A stretch of DNA of 18,172 nucleotides from JBHGBB01 sp041946755 (GCA_041946755.1 JBHGBB010000060.1:1-18172), one strand, 5' to 3'; numbered from the stretch's first letter, positions 6,489-13,641 are shown. Translations and numbers: made by a program. The notes: generated by a model from the letters alone, not told the origin.

Positions 6489-7967
6489 TTATTCCAACCC
6501 GGCTTCCGCCAGTTCGATGGCACGCAGCATCGCTTTCGCTTTATTCATCGTTTCCTGATATTCATTCGCGGGAACCGAATCAGCCACTACTCCGCCGCCA
6601 ACCGATATATATGCTATATCTCCTTTAATGAGAATAGTTCTAATGGTTATACAGGTATCCAGATTCCCACTAAAACTAAAATAGCCTACCGCCCCGGCAT
6701 AGGTTCCGCGCCGGGTAGGTTCAAGTTCATCGATGATTTCCATCGCCCGGATTTTCGGTGCCCCGGAAACGGTCCCGGCAGGGAAACAAGCGCGTAACGC
6801 ATCGAATTCATCTTTATCATCATGCAATTCCCCGCGAACGTTACTAACTATATGCATCACATGAGAATATTTCTCGATGGTCATTAGTTCGGTTACCGCT
6901 ACTGTTCCATATTTACTTACCCGGCCAACATCGTTTCTCCCGAGGTCGACCAGCATAATATGTTCCGCCCGTTCTTTCGGGTCATCAAGCAAATCTTCAA
7001 TCAAATCATCATCTTCTTTATCGGATTTACCCCGACGCCGGGTACCGGCAATCGGTCTCACTTCAACCACCCGATCTTCTACCCGCAACATCACTTCCGG
7101 TGACGATCCGGCAATCTTCAAATCCCCATACTGCAGATAATACATATATGGCGAGGGATTGATCGATCTAAGCGCCCGGTAGATATTGAATGGGTCGGTA
7201 GAAAACTTGGTTTGCAGCCGCTGCGAAGGTACCACCTGAAAAATATCGCCGGCCCGGATATACTCTTTCGCCTGTTCAACGGCAGCTTCAAACTCCTCTT
7301 TCTTGAAGTTGGAAGTTAACTGATGTTGCGTTGATTTCTCTTCATTCCGTTTAATCGGTTTCGCCGGTTCGCGAAGAATTTCAATCAACTGCTGCACCTG
7401 GTCTACTGCAGTATAATAAGCGGTATCAACCTCGTTATTTTCAATATGGGCATTCGAAACCACCTTGATTTTATGCTGGACATGGTCGAATATCAGAATC
7501 GAGTCGGTAAACATGAAATAGGCATCCGGGATATCCAAATCATCCGGATTTTTATCCGGTAATACTTCCATGAACCGGACCATATCATAAGTCAGATATC
7601 CTACCGCCCCGCCATAAAATCGAGGGAGATTGGGGTCGGGGACACTCTGATATTTCCGGAGCAGCTGTTTTAATGAAGCTAAGGGGTCATCAACGGTTTG
7701 TTGGTCAACAACCATCCCATTTTTTATTAATTCTATTTTTTTTCCTTTGCTCTTGAAGATTAAGGAAGGACTACTACCCAGGAAAGAATATCGGGCGATT
7801 TTCTCGCCCCCTTCAACGCTCTCCAGAAGGAAGGCATACTCCTGGTTCATTAATTTCCGGAATGCAGAAACCGGAGTCTCGATATCAGCTAGAATCTCTT
7901 TATATACCGGGATAAGATTCCCGAATTTGGCTTTCTCTCTAAATTCAGCTAATGATGGTTGAATCAT
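6489..7967 (-). CDS. trpE: Anthranilate synthase component I
   Basis: This 492-residue chorismate-utilising subunit makes anthranilate from chorismate, using ammonia from TrpG. The N-terminal LLES motif (47-50) and NPSPYM (270-275) form the usual tryptophan feedback site, so allosteric inhibition by tryptophan is expected. The catalytic chorismate-binding domain shows GDIFQVVPSQR, RPIAGTRRRG (304-313), EHIMLVDLGRND and GTVSGAPK. The frame stays open 15 codons further upstream, but that part translates the accacagag repeat. The ATG at 7967, giving MIQPSLAEF, matches the family N-terminus and was chosen. No Shine-Dalgarno is visible; the repeat end lies eight bases before this start. Confidence 0.96.
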   Translation of the reverse strand: MIQPSLAEFREKAKFGNLIPVYKEILADIETPVSAFRKLMNQEYAFLLESVEGGEKIARYSFLGSSPSLIFKSKGKKIELIKNGMVVDQQTVDDPLASLKQLLRKYQSVPDPNLPRFYGGAVGYLTYDMVRFMEVLPDKNPDDLDIPDAYFMFTDSILIFDHVQHKIKVVSNAHIENNEVDTAYYTAVDQVQQLIEILREPAKPIKRNEEKSTQHQLTSNFKKEEFEAAVEQAKEYIRAGDIFQVVPSQRLQTKFSTDPFNIYRALRSINPSPYMYYLQYGDLKIAGSSPEVMLRVEDRVVEVRPIAGTRRRGKSDKEDDDLIEDLLDDPKERAEHIMLVDLGRNDVGRVSKYGTVAVTELMTIEKYSHVMHIVSNVRGELHDDKDEFDALRACFPAGTVSGAPKIRAMEIIDELEPTRRGTYAGAVGYFSFSGNLDTCITIRTILIKGDIAYISVGGGVVADSVPANEYQETMNKAKAMLRAIELAEAGLE

Positions 7968-7975
7968 AAAATTTA

Positions 7976-8080
7976 ACCACAGAGACCGCAGAGAAAAACT
8001 GAGAATATTCAATATAAAATCTAAAATGCTAAATGTTAAATACTAAATTTAAAATGAATCGTTCTCAGTGCGCTCTGTAT
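7976..8080. repeat. Inverted-repeat element between hisI and trpE
   Basis: Bases 7976-8003 are a close copy of the left repeat flanking the GxxExxY gene (differing at about four positions). Bases 8061-8080 are a shorter inverted relative (acagag..cactgagaac on the minus strand). Between them is an AT-rich run of aaatgctaaat-type words (about 8012-8056) with no gene. The whole is like an empty version of the GxxExxY cassette, about 105 bases long, sitting immediately upstream of trpE. Confidence 0.45.
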
Positions 8081-8082
8081 TT

Positions 8083-8466
8083 TTATTTCTTATATACTTC
8101 TTTCTCATCAAATACCTTGGTACCTACTTCAACAAACTTATTTTCCGATACTTTCCGGAAGAAACATGACCGATATCCGGTATGACAGGCGCCCCCGATT
8201 TGATCGACTTTAATCAAGACCGCATCCCCATCGCAATCGATATATACCTCTTTCACCTTCTGAACATGGCCGGACGATTCCCCTTTCCGCCATAACTTCT
8301 GCCGCGACCGGCTATAGAAACAGGTTTTACCGGAGGTTAGGGTTTCTAATAGCGACTCCTGATTCATATATGCGACCATCAAGACTTCGTTATCGTTAAT
8401 ATCCTGAATAATGGTACAAACCAGCCCTTTTTCATCAAACTTGATTTTTTCGATTATCTCTTTCAT
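8083..8466 (-). CDS. hisI: Phosphoribosyl-AMP cyclohydrolase
   Basis: This 127-residue enzyme opens the adenine ring of phosphoribosyl-AMP, the third step of histidine synthesis. Signature elements are AYMNQESL, TCFYSRSRQKLWRKGESSG, the metal-binding DCDGDA (Asp77, Cys78, Asp79, Asp81), and Cys94 and Cys101 in ACHTG/SCFFR. It is monofunctional, with no HisE (pyrophosphohydrolase) domain. The frame is open 14 codons further upstream, but MKEIIEKI at 8466 fits the family N-terminus better. There is no obvious Shine-Dalgarno. It lies between hisF and trpE, co-directional with both. Confidence 0.95.
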   Translation of the reverse strand: MKEIIEKIKFDEKGLVCTIIQDINDNEVLMVAYMNQESLLETLTSGKTCFYSRSRQKLWRKGESSGHVQKVKEVYIDCDGDAVLIKVDQIGGACHTGYRSCFFRKVSENKFVEVGTKVFDEKEVYKK

Positions 8467-8556
8467 ATATGTAGTAAAGAGAAAGAGATTTGAGTATAGA
8501 GGAAACAAAAGGTTCCTCAGTACCCTTAACTCTTACTCTTAGTTTTCTTTTTAGTA

Positions 8557-9321
8557 TTATATCCTTATCGGGATTCCTTTCTGTTTAAGATACTCTTTCG
8601 CTTCATGAATGGTATGAGTCCGATAATGGAATATCGATGCGGCTAACACCGCATCGGCTTTTCCCAAGGTTAATCCTTCATAGAGATGTTCAAGCGTTCC
8701 TACCCCACCGGAAGCGATTACCGGAATATTAGTCGCATCAGCGATAGCCGCAGTCAACTCTAAATCATACCCATCTTGGGTACCATCCCGATCCATACTG
8801 GTTAATAAGATTTCTCCGGCACCATAATCTTCTACCTGTTTCGCCCATTGGATAGCATCGATACCGGTAGGCGTTCTACCGCCATGGATATATACTTCCC
8901 AGGATAATGGTTCGGTCTTCTTCCTTTTAGCATCAATTGCTACCACAATACATTGGGTACCGAACCGGTCAGCTGCAGCTTTAACGAATTCCGGGGTCTC
9001 GACTGCTGAGGTGTTGATTGATACCTTATCCGCCCCGGCTTTTAGTAAATTTCTTATATCGTCTAGGTTACGAATCCCGCCACCAACCGTTACCGGCATA
9101 AACGCTACTGCTGCGGTGCGATATACCACCTCAATCATAATATTGCGCTTCTCATATGATGCGGTGATATCTAAGAATACCAGTTCATCTGCCCCTTCTT
9201 CGTCATAAATTTGGGCGACTTCTACTGGGTCACCGGCATCGCGCAGATTCAGGAAATTGACTCCTTTAACCACCCGGCCGTCTTTAACATCTAAACATGG
9301 AATAATCCGTTTCGCTAGCAT
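8557..9321 (-). CDS. hisF: Imidazole glycerol phosphate synthase, cyclase subunit
   Basis: This 254-residue TIM barrel works with the glutaminase HisH to convert PRFAR and ammonia into imidazole glycerol phosphate and AICAR. The catalytic aspartates Asp11 (PCLDV) and Asp130 (AIDAKR) are present, as are the GGGIR, SINTSA, GEILLTSMDRDGT and ASGGVG blocks. Length is normal. It appears to be the first gene of the his-trp block, with a promoter-like sequence just upstream and a divergent gene beyond. hisH and hisA are not in the window, so the other histidine genes must be elsewhere. Confidence 0.97.
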   Translation of the reverse strand: MLAKRIIPCLDVKDGRVVKGVNFLNLRDAGDPVEVAQIYDEEGADELVFLDITASYEKRNIMIEVVYRTAAVAFMPVTVGGGIRNLDDIRNLLKAGADKVSINTSAVETPEFVKAAADRFGTQCIVVAIDAKRKKTEPLSWEVYIHGGRTPTGIDAIQWAKQVEDYGAGEILLTSMDRDGTQDGYDLELTAAIADATNIPVIASGGVGTLEHLYEGLTLGKADAVLAASIFHYRTHTIHEAKEYLKQKGIPIRI

Positions 9322-9366
9322 ACGATAAAGCTTATATAATCGACTCCAGAATTGACTTAATCTATT

Positions 9367-9395
9367 ATTCTATCATATTTTGTTTATTCTGTTTA
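9367..9395 (-). promoter_or_regulatory. Promoter candidate for the his-trp block
   Basis: On the minus strand TAGAAT (complement of 9367-9372) is preceded by an extended -10 TG. At 17 bases it has the -35-like TAAACA (complement of 9390-9395). Transcription would start near 9360, leaving a leader of about 40 bases before hisF. The match is fair, not strong, and the region is AT-rich. Confidence 0.4.
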
Positions 9396-9410
9396 AGTTA
9401 GGGCAACTTA
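9394..9410. promoter_or_regulatory. Dyad TAAGTT-N5-AACTTA between divergent promoters
   Basis: A perfect six-base dyad with a five-base spacer lies exactly between the -35 boxes of the divergent hisF and Memo-AMMECR1 promoter candidates. Position and symmetry suit a repressor or activator site acting on one or both. No known regulator box is recognised. Confidence 0.3.
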
Positions 9411-9413
9411 TGC

Positions 9414-9442
9414 TTGACAATAAGGGGGAATAGAGATATAGT
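9414..9442 (+). promoter_or_regulatory. Sigma70-type promoter for the Memo-AMMECR1 gene
   Basis: A perfect -35 TTGACA (9414-9419) is followed by a 17-base spacer and the -10 TATAGT (9437-9442, five of six consensus bases). Transcription would start near 9449, giving a leader of about 55 bases that contains the AAGGAG ribosome binding site at 9491-9496. Confidence 0.7.
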
Positions 9443-9504
9443 AAATAAAATCAAACTCCAATCCGCCTAAGGCGTACCGAGATCCAAATTAAGGAGATAA
9501 ACTT

Positions 9505-11124
9505 ATGCTGAGATATATCCGATATATTAATTTAGCTTTGCTATTATTAATCTTAACTGCCTTATCTATGGCAAAAGAGACTGATATTCACTGGACCAGT
9601 TCTGCCGGTCAATGGTTTCCAGCGAATTCTACTGAGCTGACAATAACTATTGATGGTTATTTAAATAAAGCGATGCCCGCAACGTTAAATGGTGAATTAA
9701 TTGCTTTAATTTCACCGCATGCGGGATATCCTTATTCCGGACCGATCGCCGCATATGCCTATAAACAAATCGATGGGAAACAATATGATACCGTTATCAT
9801 ATTAGGTTTATCGCATCGTTATCCTTTAAACGATGTCTCGATATATGACCAGGGAGCATGGCAATCGCCGTTAGGCAAACTCGATATTGATACTAACCTG
9901 GCGAAAGATATCGAGAAAACCAACCCTACCCTAATTAAGTTTATTCCGGCTGCATTCCAGGGAGAGCATTCGGTAGAAAATCAGATACCTTTCCTCCAAC
10001 GGACTTTAAAACCATTTAAAATCGTTCCTATCCTGATAAACCGCATAGAATTAGCTGACCCTTTATCCAAAGCTATCATATCTGCTATTAATAAACAGAA
10101 GAATAAAAAGATACTCATTGTCGCAAGCACCGATTTATCCCATCTGCAATATCCGAAATTAGACGATGCGAAAAAGACGGATGATATCGCCTTAACCGCA
10201 ATGCAGAACCTTGACCCTACCGGAATGAAAGGTATCCCTTGCGGAGAAGCGGGAGTTGCTACTGCACTTATCGTTACCAAATCGTTCGGTGCGAAAAAAG
10301 GGATACTCCTAAAATATGGGAATTCGTATAATGTAACCCAAGATCTATCCTGGGTAGTGGGTTATGGTGCAGTAGTAATAGTAAAATCCGAAATCCGAAA
10401 TCCGAAATCCCAAATGAAAACAGATGGAGGAAGGAAGAAGGAGGAGGGAAGCAAAAAAATAAGTTCATCCCTCATCACTCGTCCTAGCGAAGCGATCTTC
10501 CCTCGGATAACTAGCGTAATAACTGAGCTTCTTTTAACGGCAAGTAAAACCACTTCACTAATATCTCGCTGGGAGCCGCAATTGGATGCGCGCGCGCAAC
10601 AAGAACTGCTGAAATTAGCGAGAAATACCTTAGAAACCTATATCCGGCATGGGGATACCTTGGAATTCAAACCGATGAACTCGGTTTTGGAAGAGAACTG
10701 GGGAGCGTTCGTAACGTTAATGGAAAATGGCGCATTACGCGGGTGTATCGGTCATTTCGGCCGGGATTTGCCGTTACATCAGGTGGTTAAAGAGATGACT
10801 ATCGCGGCGGCTACCCAAGACCCGCGATTTACTCCGGTGAAAGTAACTGAATTATCGAAAATAAAAATTAAAATTTCGGTTCTTTCCGGACTCAAAGAGA
10901 TCTCGGATGTAAACGAAATCATAGTTGGTAAACATGGGGTATATGTTCGGTCCGGATATCGCGGTGGGACTTATCTGCCTGAAGTTGCTACTGAACAAGG
11001 ATGGACCAGAACCCAGATGCTGGAACATTTATGTGCCGAAAAAGCGGGATTGCCGAAAGATGCCTGGAAAGATAAAAATACCCAGATTTTTATTTATACC
11101 TCACAGATATTCGGAGAGAAATAA
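9505..11124 (+). CDS. Memo-AMMECR1 fusion protein (AmmeMemoRadiSam B+A) with N-terminal signal
   Basis: The 539-residue protein joins two domains that are usually separate genes. Residues about 40-293 are Memo-like, with HAGY (72-75), LGLSHR (His104), GEHSVENQIPF, STDLSH (His213) and Cys246 in PCGEAG, the metal-site positions of this extradiol-dioxygenase-like fold. Residues about 360-535 are AMMECR1-like, with the hallmark LRGCIG (411-416) and AAATQDPRF. These families are the B and A components of the AmmeMemoRadiSam system, whose biochemical role is unknown; no radical SAM partner is in the window. Residues 5-22 are hydrophobic after two arginines, indicating a signal peptide (possible cleavage near Ala23) or membrane anchor. 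The linker 294-340 is repeat-derived. AAGGAG eight bases before the ATG supports the start. Confidence 0.9.
   Translation: MLRYIRYINLALLLLILTALSMAKETDIHWTSSAGQWFPANSTELTITIDGYLNKAMPATLNGELIALISPHAGYPYSGPIAAYAYKQIDGKQYDTVIILGLSHRYPLNDVSIYDQGAWQSPLGKLDIDTNLAKDIEKTNPTLIKFIPAAFQGEHSVENQIPFLQRTLKPFKIVPILINRIELADPLSKAIISAINKQKNKKILIVASTDLSHLQYPKLDDAKKTDDIALTAMQNLDPTGMKGIPCGEAGVATALIVTKSFGAKKGILLKYGNSYNVTQDLSWVVGYGAVVIVKSEIRNPKSQMKTDGGRKKEEGSKKISSSLITRPSEAIFPRITSVITELLLTASKTTSLISRWEPQLDARAQQELLKLARNTLETYIRHGDTLEFKPMNSVLEENWGAFVTLMENGALRGCIGHFGRDLPLHQVVKEMTIAAATQDPRFTPVKVTELSKIKIKISVLSGLKEISDVNEIIVGKHGVYVRSGYRGGTYLPEVATEQGWTRTQMLEHLCAEKAGLPKDAWKDKNTQIFIYTSQIFGEK
10386..10412 (+). repeat. ccgaaat tandem repeat inside the Memo-AMMECR1 linker
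   Basis: Seven-base units (ccgaaat) repeat three to four times in frame, encoding SEIRNPKS. They are followed by a purine-rich gga/gaa stretch (about 10425-10458) encoding a charged linker. The same word in reverse complement occurs in the trpC-trpF gap at 3110-3130. Intergenic-type repeat DNA is therefore being translated between two folded domains. Confidence 0.65.
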
Positions 11125-11136
11125 TTAATAGATTCA

Positions 11137-11200
11137 TTTCAAATTTAGCATGTAGCATTTTAAATTGCTAATTTTGCATTGAATATTAAAATTATAAATT
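11137..11200. repeat. AT-rich tagcatttt word repeat between convergent genes
   Basis: The short gap between the Memo-AMMECR1 stop and the epimerase stop holds aaatttagcat, tagcatttt and gcattgaatatt words. The reverse complement of the 8004-8056 stretch near trpE carries closely similar words in the same order. No intrinsic terminator is obvious for either converging gene. Confidence 0.45.
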
Positions 11201-12148
11201 ATATTGACTCTTAATTGATTTAATCTGATTCGCTAATCCTTGTCGAAGGTCGAATTGCGGATTGAACCCTAGTTCCGTTCTCGCTTTAGTCGTATCGGCA
11301 GAGGTATCCCGCACATCCCCTTTTTGTTTCTCCTGATATACCCGGTTGGCTTTACTGCCGATTAGTTCATCTATTAAGTCTAATAACTTGTTTAAAGCTA
11401 TCCTATGCCCGCCACCGAGATTATACGCCTGCCCCGGCCGGCCTTTTTCCATCGCTAAAATATTTCCTTGTATAATATCGGCGATATAGGTAAAATCCCG
11501 GGTCTGGTTGCCATCATCATAGATCATTAGCGGTTCTTTCTTCAAACTCGATTTAATGAATTTATGGAACGCCATATCCGGCCGCTGCCGGGGACCGTAT
11601 ACGGTAAAATACCGCAACGAAACAGTTGGTAATCCATAGTTTTTCCAATAGAGATAACATAGATGTTCCGCTGCAAGTTTGGTTACTCCATACGGAGACA
11701 CCGGCTGTAATCGATTATCCTCTTTCATCGGAAGGATATCGGTATCGCCATAAATCGAGGAAGACGAGGCATAGATGATTCGTTTCAGGGTTGCCGGCCG
11801 ATAGGTTTTAATCGCTTCCAATAAATGCTGGGTCGCATGAACGTTATTCTCAGTATAACTCGCAAACGTTGCTCCCCAGCTTGATCTAACTCCCGCCTGC
11901 GCGGCTTGATGGAAGATATAGTCAACACCATCCAGCAACTTCGGATAATCTGCATGCAATAAATCCACTTCTAAAAATTTAAATTGCTGGTTTGGCTGGA
12001 GTCTCGCCAGGTTATGTTCCTTAATTTGCCGGGGGTAACTATCGATAAAACAATCTATCCCCATTACCTCATATCCTAATTCGATAAGCTTTTCTGCCAG
12101 ACTCGATCCGATAAATCCGGCGACTCCGGTAATCAAACATTTTGCCAT
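11192..12148 (-). CDS. NAD-dependent sugar-nucleotide epimerase/dehydratase
   Basis: This 318-residue extended short-chain dehydrogenase has the NAD-binding GVAGFIG (8-14), a serine-rich SSSSIYG block and the catalytic YGVTK pair (Tyr153, Lys157). LRYFTVYGPRQRPDMA and the AYNLGGG block are typical of UDP-glucose/UDP-glucuronate 4-epimerase relatives. The likely job is changing a nucleotide-sugar for polysaccharide synthesis; the exact substrate cannot be told. AGGGAG lies about a dozen bases before the ATG. It stands alone, convergent with the Memo-AMMECR1 gene and divergent from the selenium-type cluster, with its own promoter-like sequence. Confidence 0.9.
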   Translation of the reverse strand: MAKCLITGVAGFIGSSLAEKLIELGYEVMGIDCFIDSYPRQIKEHNLARLQPNQQFKFLEVDLLHADYPKLLDGVDYIFHQAAQAGVRSSWGATFASYTENNVHATQHLLEAIKTYRPATLKRIIYASSSSIYGDTDILPMKEDNRLQPVSPYGVTKLAAEHLCYLYWKNYGLPTVSLRYFTVYGPRQRPDMAFHKFIKSSLKKEPLMIYDDGNQTRDFTYIADIIQGNILAMEKGRPGQAYNLGGGHRIALNKLLDLIDELIGSKANRVYQEKQKGDVRDTSADTTKARTELGFNPQFDLRQGLANQIKSIKSQYNL

Positions 12149-12185
12149 ATATCAAATCATTCTCCCTATAAGCTCGGTATGCAAT

Positions 12186-12194
12186 ATTATATCA
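12186..12194 (-). promoter_or_regulatory. Extended -10 promoter for the epimerase gene
   Basis: On the minus strand this reads TGATATAAT, a perfect -10 with the extended TG motif. Only a weak -35 (ATATCA) lies 17 bases upstream, which extended -10 promoters tolerate. Transcription would start near 12179, about 30 bases before the epimerase ATG, with the AGGGAG ribosome binding site inside this leader. Confidence 0.5.
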
Positions 12195-12310
12195 TAAGTC
12201 TATTTTCATGATATCTGATTACTTTGCAATAGAATTTTATTGTTTAATATCTAAATCTTAAGTAAAATAAAGTACCGATTTTTTTAAATAGAAATGAGGT
12301 GTGAATATGG

Positions 12311-12508
12311 TTGACCAATATTACCGTAAGAAATGATGGCGTTTATATAGAATGCACGGGGTGCGTTCTAACCATATCATCCACCTTGCTGGACGATTAC
12401 TATCCTACACCGGCTCATCTACTCTATCTTACCTATTCAACTGATCGTTTGAGTTCCGATGTTACCGGAGTGATTGAATATTGCTCTGCAGCAGGGCTGG
12501 TAACATAA
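12311..12508 (+). CDS. Small CxxC protein opening the selenium-type cluster, unrecognised
   Basis: I do not recognise this 65-residue protein. It has a CxxC pair (Cys15, Cys18, in ECTGC) and a third cysteine at 58 near the C-terminus. There is no membrane segment or signal. The start is an inferred TTG nine bases after GAGGTG (12296-12301); no ATG or GTG exists in this frame and a stop lies just upstream. An ATG at 12307 is better placed but meets a stop after nine codons. The stop is one base before the AAGGAG of the yedE-like gene, and the strand and spacing are operon-like. A small thiol or metal/selenium-binding partner is a guess from context only. Confidence 0.5.
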   Translation: MTNITVRNDGVYIECTGCVLTISSTLLDDYYPTPAHLLYLTYSTDRLSSDVTGVIEYCSAAGLVT

Positions 12509-12521
12509 CAAGGAGCTCAAT

Positions 12522-13628
12522 ATGAATTCGATTAATCGTATCTTTTTAACCCGATGGGGTCCAATTCTAACCGGGATTGCTGTCGGTATTTTTGCCCCGA
12601 TATTAGTCAAACTCGGTAATCCGGGAAATATGGGAATCTGCGTTGTTTGTTTTACGCGCGATATTGCCGGAGCATTAGGGTTCCATCATGCTGCAGTAGT
12701 CCAATATCTCCGCCCGGAGATTATCGGATTTGTACTCGGTGCGTCTATTGCTGCAATATCATACCGGGAGTTTAGACCGCGAACCGGGTCATCACCGATA
12801 ATCAGATTTTTCCTGGGAATGTTTTCGGTAATCGGTGCGTTAGTTTTTCTCGGATGCCCCTGGCGCGCATATTTGCGATTATCCGGTGGCGATGGCAATG
12901 CAGTTTTCGGTATTCTCGGTTTAATCGTCGGGATTCTTTTAGGCATTATTTTCTTGCGGCTGGGATTTAGCCTTGGCCGGAATCATCCGGCATCGAAAGC
13001 GGTCGGTTCGATTATCCTGATTTTAATGCTGACTTTTCTGCTTTTCTTAATTTTCGCACCGCAATTCGGACGCGATCCGACTGGTACCCCTACCGGCCCG
13101 ATTTTTTTCTCCAGTAAAGGGCCGGGAAGCCAGCATGCACCATGGTTAATTTCGCTTGGGATTGGGATTTTTATCGGTATTCTCGCGCAACGGAGTAGAT
13201 TTTGTACCGTTGGCGCTATTCGGGATTTAGCGTTAATGCGGGATGCCCATCTGCTTAATGGCATTATTGCGCTGATTATCGCTGCGGTTATAACTAATAT
13301 CTTCCTCGGTCAATTCAAACCCGGATTTATCAATCAACCGGTAGCACATACCAATGCCTTCTGGAATTTCGGCGGTATGGTATTAGCCGGATTAGCGTTT
13401 ACCCTTGCTGGCGGTTGTCCCGGTCGACAGCTATTTCTATCCGGGGAAGGGGATGCTGATGCCGGTATTTTCGTTTTAGGGATGCTAGTCGGCGCTGGAG
13501 TAGCGCATAATTTTAATGCAGCTAGTACCCCCACCGGCCCGGCACCATTCGGTCCGATTATGGTTATTATCGGCATCATATTTTGTCTCGCGATCGGTAT
13601 CTTTATGCGGGAACCACAACAAACATAA
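12522..13628 (+). CDS. yedE: YedE-type selenium-metabolism membrane protein
   Basis: The 368-residue multi-pass membrane protein belongs to the YedE/YeeE family and resembles the selenium-associated branch. Visible motifs are GNMGICVVCF with Cys40 and Cys43, FLGCPWRAYLRL with Cys112, AQRSRFCTVGAIRDL with Cys228, and GGCPGRQLFLSGEGD with Cys299. The second pair echoes the first, so the protein is an internal duplication, as in thiosulfate-transporting YeeE. Its likely role is uptake of a sulfur or selenium compound, handing it to the TusA-like protein encoded next. AAGGAG (12510-12515) supports the start. The next gene begins 13 bases after the stop with its own AAGGAG. Confidence 0.88.
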   Translation: MNSINRIFLTRWGPILTGIAVGIFAPILVKLGNPGNMGICVVCFTRDIAGALGFHHAAVVQYLRPEIIGFVLGASIAAISYREFRPRTGSSPIIRFFLGMFSVIGALVFLGCPWRAYLRLSGGDGNAVFGILGLIVGILLGIIFLRLGFSLGRNHPASKAVGSIILILMLTFLLFLIFAPQFGRDPTGTPTGPIFFSSKGPGSQHAPWLISLGIGIFIGILAQRSRFCTVGAIRDLALMRDAHLLNGIIALIIAAVITNIFLGQFKPGFINQPVAHTNAFWNFGGMVLAGLAFTLAGGCPGRQLFLSGEGDADAGIFVLGMLVGAGVAHNFNAASTPTGPAPFGPIMVIIGIIFCLAIGIFMREPQQT

Positions 13629-13641
13629 GGAGCATATCTAC

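Noticed and set aside
7968..8012. Fifteen-codon N-terminal extension of trpE
   Set aside because: It translates the accacagag repeat and does not fit TrpE N-termini; the ATG at 7967 does.
8467..8508. Fourteen-codon N-terminal extension of hisI
   Set aside because: Hydrophobic, unlike the family; MKEIIEKI gives the normal HisI start.
12307..12433. UGA readthrough (selenocysteine) in the frame starting at 12307
   Set aside because: After the UGA the translation is not protein-like and no SECIS-like hairpin was recognised; the cluster's selenium link comes from its gene families, not from a Sec codon.
13516..13641. Upstream extension of the TusA-like gene
   Set aside because: Lies inside the yedE-like gene in another frame; the ATG at 13642 has its own AAGGAG.
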